A DNA stretch of 64,000 nucleotides, from contig OX387604.1 in the NCBI GenBank assembly GCA_947568835.1, forward strand, positions 13,855,076 to 13,919,075, given 5' to 3'. Under the pieces are notes generated by a model. It was not told the DNA's origin. It saw only the letters and a program-made list of their open reading frames with translations, and did no database searches. The stretch is from Protonemura montana (taxonomy: Eukaryota > Arthropoda > Insecta > Plecoptera > Nemouridae). A program made the position numbers and the translations under genes. Of the stretch, positions 50,591 to 62,096 are shown piece after piece (position 1 is the stretch's first letter; each line of letters opens with the position of its first letter).

Positions 50591-50786
50591 CTCACCTCAC
50601 CTCACCTCACCTCACCTTACCTCACCTCACCTCACCTCACCTCACCTCACCTCACCTCACCTTACCTCACCACACCTCACCTCACCTCACCTCACCTCAC
50701 CTCACCTCACCTCACCTCACCTCACCTCACCTCACCTCACCTCACCTCACCTCACCTCACCACACCTCACCTCACCTCACCTCACC
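50591..50786 (+). repeat. CCTCA array 29
   Basis: Contains two CCTTA and two CCACA variants. Confidence 0.94.
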
Positions 50787-50866
50787 TTACCACCCCTCCC
50801 CTCCCCAACCCCTCCCCTCCCCCCCTCCACATCCCTTCCCCACCCCACCCCAGCCTCCCCTCCCCT
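50787..50866 (+). repeat. C-rich module 31 (type C)
   Basis: As module 30, but the centre reads CTCCACATCCCTTCCCC. Confidence 0.92.
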
Positions 50867-51057
50867 AACATCACTAACCTTACCTGACCTAACCTGACCT
50901 AATCTGACCTAACCTAACCTAACCTAACCTAACCTAACCTTACCTAACCTTACCTAAGATTACCTTACCTTACCTTACCTTACCTTACCTTACCTAACCT
51001 TACCTAACTTAACCTTACCTAACCTAACCTAACCTATTCTAACGTAACCTAACCTAA
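50867..51057 (+). repeat. Spacer 31: CCTGA/CCTAA - CCTTA - CCTAA
   Basis: CCTAATCTGACC marker, CCTAAGATTACC before the CCTTA run, CCTATTCTAACG at the end. Confidence 0.91.
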
Positions 51058-51778
51058 CCGAACCTAACCGAACCTAACCGAACCTAACCGAACCTTACCG
51101 AACCTAACCGAACCTAACCGAACCTAACCGAACCCAACCGAACCTAACCGAACCTAACCGAACCTAAACGAACCTAACCGAACCTAACCGAACCTAACCG
51201 AACCTAACCGAACCTAACCGAACCTAAGCGAACCTAACCGAACCTAACCGAACCTTACCGAACCTAACCGAACCTAACCGAACGTAACCGAACGTAACCG
51301 AACCTAACCGAACCTAACCGAACTTAACCGAACCTAACCGAACCTAACCTAACCTAACCTAACCTAACCTAAACTAATCTAACGTAACCTAACCCAACCG
51401 AACCTATCCGAACCTAACCGAACCTAACCGAACCTAACCGAACCTAACCGAACCTAACCGAACCTAACCGAACCTAACCGAACCTAACCGAACCTAACCG
51501 AACCTAACCGAACATAACCGAACCTAACCGAACCTAACCGAACCTAACCGAACCTAACCGAACATAACCGAACCTAACCGAACCTAACCAAACCTAACCG
51601 AACCTAACCGAACCGAATCTCACCTCACCGAACTTAACCGAACCTAACCGAACCTAACCGAACCTAACCGAACCTAACCGAACCTAACCGAACCTAACCG
51701 AACCTAACCTAACCTTACCTAACCTAACCTAACCTAACCGAACCTAACCGAACCTAAACGAACCTAACCGAACCTAAC
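51058..51778 (+). repeat. CCTAACCGAA 10-mer array 28
   Basis: The second half (from about 51370) repeats array 27 including CCTATCCGAAC and the CCGAATCTCACC patch. Confidence 0.94.
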
Positions 51779-51914
51779 CTCACCTCACCTCACCTCACCC
51801 CACCTCACCTCACCTCACCTCACCTCACCTCATCTAACCTCACCTCACCTCGCCTCACCTCACCTCACCTCACCTCACCTCACCTCACCACACCTCACCT
51901 CACCTCACCTCACC
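51779..51914 (+). repeat. CCTCA array 30
   Basis: CCCCA and CATCTAACC variants as in array 28, and one CCTCGCC in mid-array. Confidence 0.94.
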
Positions 51915-52013
51915 TTACCACCCCTCCCCTCCCCAACTCCTCCCCTCCCCGCCCAACCTCTCCCCTCCCCCCCTCCCCCCCCCCTCGCCACCCCTCCCTA
52001 TCCACCACTCCAC
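51915..52013 (+). repeat. C-rich module 32 (type B)
   Basis: Type B with CCCCGCCCAACC and CCCTATCCACCACTCC, ending AACAATACC. Confidence 0.92.
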
Positions 52014-52209
52014 TAACAATACCTAACCTTACCTGACCTAACCTGACCTAACCTGACCTAACCTAACCTAACCTAACCTAACCTAACCTAACCTAACCTA
52101 ACCTTACCTTACCTTACCTTACCTAACCTGACCTTACCTTACCTTACCTTACCTTACCTAACTTAACCTTACCTAACCTAACCTAACCTAACCTAACGTA
52201 ACCTAACCT
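52014..52209 (+). repeat. Spacer 32: CCTGA/CCTAA - CCTTA - CCTAA
   Basis: CCTTA run interrupted by CCTAACCTGACC, a marker shared with 58527 and with the tract at 61008. Confidence 0.92.
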
Positions 52210-52892
52210 AACCGAACCTAACCGAACCTAACCGAACCTAACCGAACCTTACCGAACCTAACCGAACCTAACCGAACCTAACCGAACCCAACCGAACCTA
52301 ACCGAACCTAACCGAAACTAACCGAACCTAACCGAACCTAACCGAACCTAACCGAACCTAACCGAACCTAACCGAACCTAACCAAACCTAACCGAACCTA
52401 ACCGAACCTAACCGAACCTAACCGAACGTAACCGAACCTAACCAAACCTAACCGAACCTAACCGAACCTAACCGAACGTAACCGAACCTAACCGAACCTA
52501 ACCGAACCTAACCGAACCTAACCGAACGTAACCGAACGTAACCGAACCTAACCGAACCTAACCGAACCTCACCATACCTAACCGAACCTAACCGAACCTA
52601 ACCGAACCTAACCGAACCTAACCGAACCTAACCGAACCTAACGGAACCTAACCGAACCTAACCGAACGTAACCGAACGTAACCGAACCTAACCGAACCTA
52701 ACCGAACCTCACCATACCTAACCGAACCTAACCGAACCTAACCGAACCTAACCGAACCTAACCGAACCTAACCGAACCTAACGGAACCTAACCGAACCTA
52801 ACCGAACCTAACCGAACCTAACCGAACCTAACCGAACCTAACCTAACCTAACCTAACCTAACCGAACCTAACCAAACCTAACCGAACCTAAC
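52210..52892 (+). repeat. CCTAACCGAA 10-mer array 29
   Basis: Contains a 140-bp tandem duplication marked by CTCACCATACC at 52569 and 52709. Confidence 0.94.
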
Positions 52893-53083
52893 CTCACCTC
52901 ACCTCACCTCACCTCACCTCACCTCACCTCACCTCACCACACCTCACCTCACCTCACCTCACCTCACCTCACCTCATCTCACCTCACCTCACCTCACCTC
53001 ACCACACCTCACCTCACCCCACCTCACCTCACCTCACCTCACCTCACCTCACCACACCTCACCTCACCTCACCTCGCCTCACC
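52893..53083 (+). repeat. CCTCA array 31
   Basis: CATCTCACC and CCCCA variants; ends CCTCGCCTCACC. Confidence 0.94.
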
Positions 53084-53183
53084 TTACCACCCCTCCCCTC
53101 CCCAACTCCTCCCCTCCCCAACCAACCTCTCCCCTCCCCCCCTCCCCCCCCCCCCTCGCCAACCTCCCCATCCTCCACTCCAC
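53084..53183 (+). repeat. C-rich module 33 (type B')
   Basis: B' with CTCGCCAACCTCCCCATCC, shared with modules 40 and 42. Confidence 0.92.
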
Positions 53184-53405
53184 TAACATTACCTAACCTT
53201 ACCTGACCTAACCTGATCTAACCTGACCTAACCTAACCTAACCTAACCTAACCTTACCTAACCTAACCTAACCTTACCTTACCTTACCTTACCTTACCTT
53301 ACCTTACCTTACCTTACCTTACCTTACCTTACCTAACTTAACCTTACCTAACCGAACCTAAACGAACCTAACCGAACCTAACCGAACCTAACCGAACCTA
53401 ACTTA
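53184..53405 (+). repeat. Spacer 33 and short 10-mer array 30: duplication junction
   Basis: CCTGATCTAACC, a long CCTTA run, then after CTTACCTAACC (about 53350) the sequence jumps into the end of array 25 (AAACGAACC, ending CTAACTTAACC). This is the joint between the two 6.5-kb copies. Confidence 0.9.
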
Positions 53406-53568
53406 ACCTCACCTCACCTCACCTCACCTCACCTCACCACACCTCACCTCACCTCACCTCACCTCACCTCACCTCACCTCACCTCACCTCACCTCACCTC
53501 ACCTCACCTCACCTCACCTCACCTCACCTCACCTCACCTCACCACACCTCACCTTACCTCACCTCACC
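53406..53568 (+). repeat. CCTCA array 32
   Basis: Copy of array 25. Confidence 0.94.
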
Positions 53569-53669
53569 TTACCACCCCTCCCCTCCCCAACCCCTCCCCA
53601 CCACCCAACCTCTCCCCACCCCCCTCCCCCCCCCCCCCTTCCCCACCCCACCCCAGCCCCCCCTCCCCT
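53569..53669 (+). repeat. C-rich module 34 (type A')
   Basis: Copy of module 27, with CCCCACCACCC for CCCCTCCACCC. Confidence 0.92.
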
Positions 53670-53908
53670 AACATAACATAACCTTACCTGACCTAACCGA
53701 ACCTAACCGAACCTAACCTCACCTAACCTCACCTAACCTCACCTAACCTCACCTAACCTCACCTAACCTCACCTAACCTCACCTCACCTCACCTCACCTC
53801 ACCTCACCTCACCTCACCTCACCTCACCGCACCTCACCTCACCTCACCTCACCTCACCTCACCTCACCTCACCTCACCTCACCTCACCTCACCTCACCTC
53901 ACCTCACC
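53670..53908 (+). repeat. CCTCACCTAA alternation, then CCTCA array 33
   Basis: Copy of 47159-47396, with the same CCGCA variant. Confidence 0.92.
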
Positions 53909-54002
53909 TTACCACCCCTCCCCTCCCCAACTCCTCCCCTCCCCACCCAACCTCTCCCCTCCCCCCCCCCCCCTCGCCACCCCACCCTATCCTCCACTCC
54001 AC
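53909..54002 (+). repeat. C-rich module 35 (type B)
   Basis: Copy of module 28. Confidence 0.92.
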
Positions 54003-54205
54003 TAACATTACCTAACCTTACCTGACCTAACCTGACCTAACCTGACCTAACCTAACCTAACCTAACCTAACCTAACCTAACCTAACCAAACCTTACCTTA
54101 CCTTACCTTACCTAACCTTACCTTACCTTACCTTACCTTACCTTACCTTACCTAACTTAACCTTACCTAACCTAACCTAACCTAACCTAACGTAACCTAA
54201 CCTAA
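54003..54205 (+). repeat. Spacer 35: CCTGA/CCTAA - CCTTA - CCTAA
   Basis: Copy of spacer 28, with ACCAAACCTTACC. Confidence 0.92.
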
Positions 54206-55726
54206 CCGAACCTAACCGAACCTAACCGAACCTAACCGAACCTTACCGAACCTAACCGAACCTAACCGAACCTAACCGAACCCAACCGAACCTGACCGAA
54301 CCTAACCGAAACTAACCGAACCTAACCGAACCTAACCGAACCTAACCGAACCTAACCGAACCTAACCGAACCTAACCAAACCTAACCGAACCTAACCGAA
54401 CCTAACCGAACCTAACCGAACCTAACCGAACCTAACCGTACCTAACCAAACCTAACCGAACCTAACCGAACCTAACCGAACCTAACCGAACCTAACCGAA
54501 CCTAACCGAACCTAACCGAACCTAACCGAACATAACCGAACCTAACCGAACCTAACCGAACCTAACCGAACCTAACCGAACCTAACCGAACCTTACCGAA
54601 CCTAACCGAACCTAACCGAACCTAACCGAACCTACCCGAACCTAACCGAACCCAACCGAACCTAACCGAACCTAACCGAACCTAACCGAACCTAACCGAA
54701 CCTAACCGAACCGAACCGAACCTAACCGAACCTAACCGAACCCAACCGAACCTAACCGAACCTAACCGAACCTAACCGAACCTAACCGAACCTAACCGAA
54801 CCTAACCGGACCTAACCGAACCTAACCGAACCTAACCGAACCTAACCGAACCTAACCGAACCTAACCGAACCTAACCGAACCTAACCGAACGTAACCGAA
54901 CGTAACCGAACCTAACCGAACCTAACCGACCCTAACCGAACCTAACCGAACCTAACCGAACCTAACCGAACCTAACCGAACGTAACCGAACGTAACCGAA
55001 CCTAACCGAACCTAACCAGACCTAACCGAACCTAACCGAACCTAACCGAACCTAACCGAACCTAACCGAACCCAACCGAACCTAACCGAACATAACCGAA
55101 CCTAACCGAACCTAACCAAACCTAACCGAACCTAACCGAACCTAACCGAACCTAACCGAACCTAACCGAACCTAACCGAACCTAACCGAACCTAACCGAA
55201 CCTAACCGAACCTAACCGAACCTAACCGAACCTAACCGAACCTAACCTAACCTAACCGAACCTAACCTAACCTAACCGAACCTAACCGAACCTAAACGAA
55301 CCTAACCGAACCTAACCGAACCTAACTGAACCTCACCGAACATCACCTTACCTCACCGAACCTCACCGAACCTCACCGAACCTCACCGAACCTCACCAAA
55401 CTTAACCGAACCTAACCGAACCTAACCGAACCTAACCGAACCTAACCGAACCTAACCGAACCTAACCGAACCTAACCGAACGTAACCGAACGTAACCGAA
55501 CCTAACCGAACCTAACCGAACCTAACCGAACCAAACCGAACCTAACCGAACCTAACCGAACCTAACCGAACCTAACCGAACCTAACCGAACCTTACCGAA
55601 CCTTACCGAACATAACCGAACCTAACCGAACCTAACCGAACCTAACCGAACCTAACCGAACCTAACCGAACCTAACCTAACCTAACCTAACCTAACCGAA
55701 CCTAACCAAACCTAACCGAACCTAAC
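54206..55726 (+). repeat. CCTAACCGAA 10-mer array 31
   Basis: Copy of array 26 at about +6513 bp. Confidence 0.95.
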
Positions 55727-55883
55727 CTCACATTCACCTCACCTCACCTCACCTCACCTCACCTCACCTCACCACACCTCACCTCACCTTACCTCACCTC
55801 ACCTAACCTCACCTCACCTCACCTCACCTCACCTCACCTCACCTCACCCCACCTCACCTCACCTCACCTCACCTCGCCTCACC
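55727..55883 (+). repeat. CCTCA array 34
   Basis: Copy of array 27 but with CACATTCACC near 55730, a small difference between the two 6.5-kb copies. Confidence 0.94.
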
Positions 55884-55978
55884 TTACCGCCCCTCCCCTC
55901 CCCAACTCCTCCCCTCCCCAACCAACCTCTCCCCTCCCCCCCCCCCCCTCGCCCCCCTCCCCATCCTCCACTCCACTA
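55884..55978 (+). repeat. C-rich module 36 (type B')
   Basis: Copy of module 29, with TTACCGCCCC. Confidence 0.92.
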
Positions 55979-56163
55979 ACATTACCTAACCTTACCTGAC
56001 CTAACCTGATCTAACCTGACCTAACCTAACCTAACCTAACTAAACCTAACCTAACCTTACCTTACCTTACCTTACCTTACCTTACCTTACCTTACCTTAC
56101 CTTACCTTACTTAACTTAACCTTACCTAACCTAACCTAAACTAATCTAACGTAACCTAACCCA
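55979..56163 (+). repeat. Spacer 36: CCTGA/CCTAA - CCTTA - CCTAA
   Basis: Copy of spacer 29 with one ACTAAACC change near 56040. Confidence 0.92.
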
Positions 56164-56543
56164 ACCGAACCTATCCGAACCTAACCGAACCTAACCGAAC
56201 CTAACCGAACCTAACCGAACCTAACCGAACCTAACCGAACCTAACCGAACCTAACCGAACCTAACCGAACCTAACCGAACATAACCGAACCTAACCGAAG
56301 CTAACCGAACCTAACCGAACCTAACCGAACATAACCGAACCTAACCGAACCTAACCAAACCTAACCGAACCTAACCGAACCGAATCTCACCTCACCGAAC
56401 TTAACCGAACCTAACCGAACCTAACCGAACCTAACCGAACCTAACCGAACCTAACCGAACCTAACCGAACCTAACCTAACCTAACCTAACCCAACCTAAC
56501 CTAACCGAACCTAACCGAACCTAAACGAACCTAACCGAACCTA
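56164..56543 (+). repeat. CCTAACCGAA 10-mer array 32
   Basis: Copy of array 27, including GAAGCTAACC near 56298. Confidence 0.94.
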
Positions 56544-56841
56544 ACCTCACCTCACCTCACCTCACCCCACCTCACCTCACCTCACCTCACCTCACCTCAT
56601 CTAACCTCACCTCACCTCACCTCACCTCACCTCACCTCACCTCACCTCACCTCACCTCACCTTACCTCACCTCACCTCACCTCACCTCAACTCACCTCAC
56701 CTCACCTCACCTCACCTCACCACACCTCACCTCACCTCACCTCACCTCACCTCACCTCACCTCACCTCACCTCACCTCACCTCACCTCACCTCACCTCAC
56801 CTCACCTCACCTCACCACACCTCACCTCACCTCACCTCACC
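56544..56841 (+). repeat. CCTCA array 35
   Basis: Copy of array 28. Confidence 0.94.
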
Positions 56842-56920
56842 TTACCACCCCTCCCCTCCCCAACCCCTCCCCTCCCCCCCTCCACTTCGTTTCCCCACCT
56901 CACCCCAGCCTCCCCTCCCC
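56842..56920 (+). repeat. C-rich module 37 (type C)
   Basis: Copy of module 30, with CTTCGTTTCCCC. Confidence 0.92.
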
Positions 56921-57102
56921 TAACATCACTAACCTTACCTGACCTAACCTGACCTAATCTGACCTAACCTAACCTAACCTAACCTAACCTAACCTAACCT
57001 TACCTAACCTTACCTTACATTACCTTACCTTACCTTACCTTACCTTACCTTACCTAACCTTACCTAACTTAACCTAACCTAACCTAACCTAACCTATTCT
57101 AA
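56921..57102 (+). repeat. Spacer 37, passing directly into CCTCA
   Basis: Copy of spacer 30, with the CCTATTCTAACC joint. Confidence 0.9.
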
Positions 57103-57299
57103 CCTCACCTCACCTCACCTCACCTCACCTTACCTCACCTCACCTCACCTCACCTCACCTCACCTCACCTCACCTTACCTCACCACACCTCACCTCACCT
57201 CACCTCACCTCACCTCACCTCACCTCACCTCACCTCACCTCACCTCACCTCACCTCACCTCACCTCACCTCACCACACCTCACCTCACCTCACCTCACC
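57103..57299 (+). repeat. CCTCA array 36
   Basis: Copy of array 29. Confidence 0.94.
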
Positions 57300-57379
57300 T
57301 TACCACCCCTCCCCTCCCCAACCCCTCCCCTCCCCCCCTCCACATCCCTTCCCCACCCCACCCCAGCCTCCCCTCCCCT
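57300..57379 (+). repeat. C-rich module 38 (type C)
   Basis: Copy of module 31. Confidence 0.92.
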
Positions 57380-57569
57380 AACATCACTAACCTTACCTGA
57401 CCTAACCTGACCTAATCTGACCTAACCTAACCTAACCTAACCTAACCTAACCTTACCTAACCTTACCTAAGATTACCTTACCTTACCTTACCTTACCTTA
57501 CCTTACCTAACCTTACCTAACTTAACCTTACCTAACCTAACCTAACCTATTCTAACGTAACCTAACCTA
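57380..57569 (+). repeat. Spacer 38: CCTGA/CCTAA - CCTTA - CCTAA
   Basis: Copy of spacer 31, with CCTAAGATTACC. Confidence 0.91.
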
Positions 57570-58290
57570 ACCGAACCTAACCGAACCTAACCGAACCTAA
57601 CCGAACCTTACCGAACCTAACCGAACCTAACCGAACCTAACCGAACCCAACCGAACCTAACCGAACCTAACCGAACCTAAACGAACCTAACCGAACCTAA
57701 CCGAACCTAACCGAACCTAACCGAACCTAACCGAACCTAAGCGAACCTAACCGAACCTAACCGAACCTTACCGAACCTAACCGAACCTAACCGAACGTAA
57801 CCGAACGTAACCGAACCTAACCGAACCTAACCGAACTTAACCGAACCTAACCGAACCTAACCTAACCTAACCTAACCTAACCTAAACTAATCTAACGTAA
57901 CCTAACCCAACCGAACCTATCCGAACCTAACCGAACCTAACCGAACCTAACCGAACCTAACCGAACCTAACCGAACCTAACCGAACCTAACCGAACCTAA
58001 CCGAACCTAACCGAACCTAACCGAACATAACCGAACCTAACCGAACCTAACCGAACCTAACCGAACCTAACCGAACATAACCGAACCTAACCGAACCTAA
58101 CCAAACCTAACCGAACCTAACCGAACCGAATCTCACCTCACCGAACTTAACCGAACCTAACCGAACCTAACCGAACCTAACCGAACCTAACCGAACCTAA
58201 CCGAACCTAACCGAACCTAACCTAACCTTACCTAACCTAACCTAACCTAACCGAACCTAACCGAACCTAAACGAACCTAACCGAACCTAA
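57570..58290 (+). repeat. CCTAACCGAA 10-mer array 33
   Basis: Copy of array 28. Confidence 0.94.
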
Positions 58291-58427
58291 CCTCACCTCA
58301 CCTCACCTCACCCCACCTCACCTCACCTCACCTCACCTCACCTCATCTAACCTCACCTCACCTCGCCTCACCTCACCTCACCTCACCTCACCTCACCTCA
58401 CCACACCTCACCTCACCTCACCTCACC
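58291..58427 (+). repeat. CCTCA array 37
   Basis: Copy of array 30. Confidence 0.94.
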
Positions 58428-58526
58428 TTACCACCCCTCCCCTCCCCAACTCCTCCCCTCCCCGCCCAACCTCTCCCCTCCCCCCCTCCCCCCCCCCTCG
58501 CCACCCCTCCCTATCCACCACTCCAC
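58428..58526 (+). repeat. C-rich module 39 (type B)
   Basis: Copy of module 32, with CCACCACTCC and AACAATACC. Confidence 0.92.
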
Positions 58527-58723
58527 TAACAATACCTAACCTTACCTGACCTAACCTGACCTAACCTGACCTAACCTAACCTAACCTAACCTAACCTAAC
58601 CTAACCTAACCTAACCTTACCTTACCTTACCTTACCTAACCTGACCTTACCTTACCTTACCTTACCTTACCTAACTTAACCTTACCTAACCTAACCTAAC
58701 CTAACCTAACGTAACCTAACCTA
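58527..58723 (+). repeat. Spacer 39: CCTGA/CCTAA - CCTTA - CCTAA
   Basis: Copy of spacer 32. The left edge of the 2.40-kb repeat unit lies in its CCTTA run. Confidence 0.92.
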
Positions 58724-59404
58724 ACCGAACCTAACCGAACCTAACCGAACCTAACCGAACCTTACCGAACCTAACCGAACCTAACCGAACCTAACCGAAC
58801 CCAACCGAACCTAACCGAACCTAACCGAAACTAACCGAACCTAACCGAACCTAACCGAACCTAACCGAACCTAACCGAACCTAACCGAACCTAACCAAAC
58901 CTAACCGAACCTAACCGAACCTAACCGAACCTAACCGAACGTAACCGAACCTAACCAAACCTAACCGAACCTAACCGAACCTAACCGAACGTAACCGAAC
59001 CTAACCGAACCTAACCGAACCTAACCGAACCTAACCGAAAGTAACCGAACGTAACCGAACCTAACCGAACCTAACCGAACCTCACCATACCTAACCGAAC
59101 CTAACCGAACCTAACCGAACCTAACCGAACCTAACCGAACCTAACCGAACCTAACGGAACCTAACCGAACCTAACCGAACGTAACCGAACGTAACCGAAC
59201 CTAACCGAACCTAACCGAACCTCACCATACCTAACCGAACCTAACCGAACCTAACCGAACCTAACCGAACCTAACCGAACCTAACCGAACCTAACGGAAC
59301 CTAACCGAACCTAACCGAACCTAACCGAACCTAACCGAACCTAACCGAACCTAACCTAACCTAACCTAACCTAACCGAACCTAACCAAACCTAACCGAAC
59401 CTAA
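58724..59404 (+). repeat. CCTAACCGAA 10-mer array 34
   Basis: Copy of array 29 with the 140-bp duplication (CTCACCATACC at 59082 and 59222) and one GAAAGTAACC change near 59038. Confidence 0.94.
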
Positions 59405-59596
59405 CCTCACCTCACCTCACCTCACCTCACCTCACCTCACCTCACCTCACCACACCTCACCTCACCTCACCTCACCTCACCTCACCTCATCTCACCTCAC
59501 CTCACCTCACCTCACCACACCTCACCTCACCCCACCTCACCTCACCTCACCTCACCTCACCTCACCACACCTCACCTCACCTCACCTCGCCTCACC
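59405..59596 (+). repeat. CCTCA array 38
   Basis: Copy of array 31. Confidence 0.94.
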
Positions 59597-59696
59597 TTAC
59601 CACCCCTCCCCTCCCCAACTCCTCCCCTCCCCAACCAACCTCTCCCCTCCCCCCCTCCCCCCCCCCCCTCGCCAACCTCCCCATCCTCCACTCCAC
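59597..59696 (+). repeat. C-rich module 40 (type B')
   Basis: Copy of module 33. Confidence 0.92.
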
Positions 59697-59897
59697 TAAC
59701 ATTACCTAACCTTACCTGACCTAACCTGATCTAACCTGACCTAACCTAACCTAACCTAACCTAACCTTACCTAACCTAACCTAACCTTACCTTACCTTAC
59801 CTTACCTTACCTTACCTTACCTTACCTTACCTTACCTTACCTTACCTAACTTAACCTTACCTAACCTAACCTAAACTAATCTAACGTAACCTAACCC
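59697..59897 (+). repeat. Spacer 40: CCTGA/CCTAA - CCTTA - CCTAA
   Basis: Complete here, ending CCTAAACTAATCTAACG, whereas spacer 33 was cut at about 53350. This shows what the unbroken unit looked like. Confidence 0.92.
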
Positions 59898-60280
59898 AAC
59901 CGAACCTATCCGAACCTAACCGAACCTAACCGAACCTAACCGAACCTAACCGAACCTAACCGAACCTAACCGAACCTAACCGAACCTAACCGAACCTAAC
60001 CGAACCTAACCGAACATAACCGAACCTAACCGAACCTAACCGAACCTAACCGAACCTAACCGAACATAACCGAACCTAACCGAACCTAACCAAACCTAAC
60101 CGAACCTAACCGAACCGAATCTCACCTCACCGAACTTAACCGTTCCTAACCGAACCTAACCGAACCTAACCGAACCTAACCGAACCTAACCGAACCTAAC
60201 CGAACCTAACCTAACCTAACCTAACCCAACCTAACCTAACCGAACCTAACCGAACCTAAACGAACCTAACCGAACCTAAC
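59898..60280 (+). repeat. CCTAACCGAA 10-mer array 35
   Basis: Related to array 27, with CCGTTCCTAACC near 60141 as a new change shared with 62541. Confidence 0.94.
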
Positions 60281-60441
60281 CTCACCTCACCTCACCTCAC
60301 CCCACCTCACCTCACCTCACCTCACCTCACCTCATCTAACCTCACCTCACCTCACCTCACCTCACCTCACCTCACCGCACCTCACCTCACCTCACCTCAC
60401 CTCACCTCACCTCACCACACCTCACCTCACCTCACCTCACC
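60281..60441 (+). repeat. CCTCA array 39
   Basis: CCCCA, CATCTAACC, CCGCA and CCACA variants in that order. Confidence 0.94.
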
Positions 60442-60540
60442 TTACCACCCCTCCCCTCCCCAACTCCTCCCCTCCCCACCCAACCTCTCCCCTCCCCCCC
60501 TCCCCCCCCCTCGCCACCCCTCCCTATCCTCCACTCCACT
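60442..60540 (+). repeat. C-rich module 41 (type B)
   Basis: Type B with CTCGCCACCCCTCCCTATCC. Confidence 0.92.
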
Positions 60541-60747
60541 AACATTACCTAACCTTACCTGACCTAACCTGACCTAACCTGACCTAACCTAACTTAACCT
60601 AACCTAACCTAACCTAACCTAACCTAACCTTACCTTACCTTACCTTACCTAACCTTACCTTACCTTACCTTACCTTACCTTACCTTACCTTACCTAACTT
60701 AACCTTACCTAACCTAACCTAACCTAACCTAACGTAACCTAACCTAA
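60541..60747 (+). repeat. Spacer 41: CCTGA/CCTAA - CCTTA - CCTAA
   Basis: Long CCTTA run, ends AACGTAACC. Confidence 0.92.
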
Positions 60748-61007
60748 CCGAACCTAACCGAACCTAACCGAACCTAACCGAACCTTACCGAACCTAACCG
60801 AACCTAACCGAACCTAACCGAACCTAACCGAACCTAACCGAACCTAACCGAACCTAACCGAACCTAACCGAACCTAACCGAACCTAACCGAACCTAACCG
60901 AACCTTACCGAACCTAACCGAACCTAACCGAACCTAACCGAACCTACCCGAACCTAACCGAACCCAACCGAACCTAACCGTAACCTAACCGAACCTAACC
61001 GAACCTA
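60748..61007 (+). repeat. CCTAACCGAA 10-mer array 36 (short)
   Basis: Ends with CCGTAACCTAACC near 60979, then breaks into a CCTTA tract at the 2.40-kb duplication joint. Confidence 0.93.
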
Positions 61008-61122
61008 ACCTAACCTTACCTAACCTTACCTTACCTAACCTGACCTTACCTTACCTTACCTTACCTTACCTAACTTAACCTTACCTAACCTAACCTAACC
61101 TAACCTAACGTAACCTAACCTA
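61008..61122 (+). repeat. Orphan CCTTA tract at duplication joint
   Basis: Carries CCTAACCTGACC as in spacer 39, so it is the second half of that spacer without its C-rich module. Confidence 0.9.
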
Positions 61123-61803
61123 ACCGAACCTAACCGAACCTAACCGAACCTAACCGAACCTTACCGAACCTAACCGAACCTAACCGAACCTAACCGAACC
61201 CAACCGAACCTAACCGAACCTAACCGAAACTAACCGAACCTAACCGAACCTAACCGAACCTAACCGAACCTAACCGAACCTAACCGAACCTAACCAAACC
61301 TAACCGAACCTAACCGAACCTAACCGAACCTAACCGAACGTAACCGAACCTAACCAAACCTAACCGAACCTAACCGAACCTAACCGAACGTAACCGAACC
61401 TAACCGAACCTAACCGAACCTAACCGAACCTAACCGAACGTAACCGAACGTAACCGAACCTAACCGAACCTAACCGAACCTCACCATACCTAACCGAACC
61501 TAACCGAACCTAACCGAACCTAACCGAACCTAACCGAACCTAACCGAACCTAACGGAACCTAACCGAACCTAACCGAACGTAACCGAACGTAACCGAACC
61601 TAACCGAACCTAACCGAACCTCACCATACCTAACCGAACCTAACCGAACCTAACCGAACCTAACCGAACCTAACCGAACCTAACCGAACCTAACGGAACC
61701 TAACCGAACCTAACCGAACCTAACCGAACCTAACCGAACCTAACCGAACCTAACCTAACCTAACCTAACCTAACCGAACCTAACCAAACCTAACCGAACC
61801 TAA
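61123..61803 (+). repeat. CCTAACCGAA 10-mer array 37
   Basis: Copy of array 34 at about +2400 bp, with CTCACCATACC at 61480 and 61620. Confidence 0.94.
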
Positions 61804-61995
61804 CCTCACCTCACCTCACCTCACCTCACCTCACCTCACCTCACCTCACCACACCTCACCTCACCTCACCTCACCTCACCTCACCTCATCTCACCTCACC
61901 TCACCTCACCTCACCTCACCTCACCTCACCCCACCTCACCTCACCTCACCTCACCTCACCTCACCACACCTCACCTCACCTCACCTCGCCTCACC
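61804..61995 (+). repeat. CCTCA array 40
   Basis: Copy of array 38, ending CCTCGCCTCACC; lacks one CCACA. Confidence 0.94.
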
Positions 61996-62096
61996 TTACC
62001 ACCCCTCCCCTCCCCAACTCCTCCCCTCCCCAACCAACCTCTCCCCTCCCCCCCTCCCCCCACCCCCCCTCGCCAACCTCCCCATCCTCCACTCCA
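61996..62096 (+). repeat. C-rich module 42 (type B')
   Basis: Copy of module 40 with an A inside the C run (CCCCACCCC). Confidence 0.92.

Larger units (their letters stand above)
46840..59860 (+). repeat. 6.51-kb tandem duplication
   Basis: Modules 27-33 match modules 34-40 one for one at offsets of 6510-6513. The joint lies at about 53350. A few point changes and a 4-5 base difference near 55730 separate the copies. Confidence 0.92.

Noticed and set aside
46840-59860. The 6.5-kb repeat as a pure assembly artefact
   Set aside because: The copies differ at several separate sites, including one in module 27/34 and one near 55730, which argues for two real copies, though only reads can settle it.
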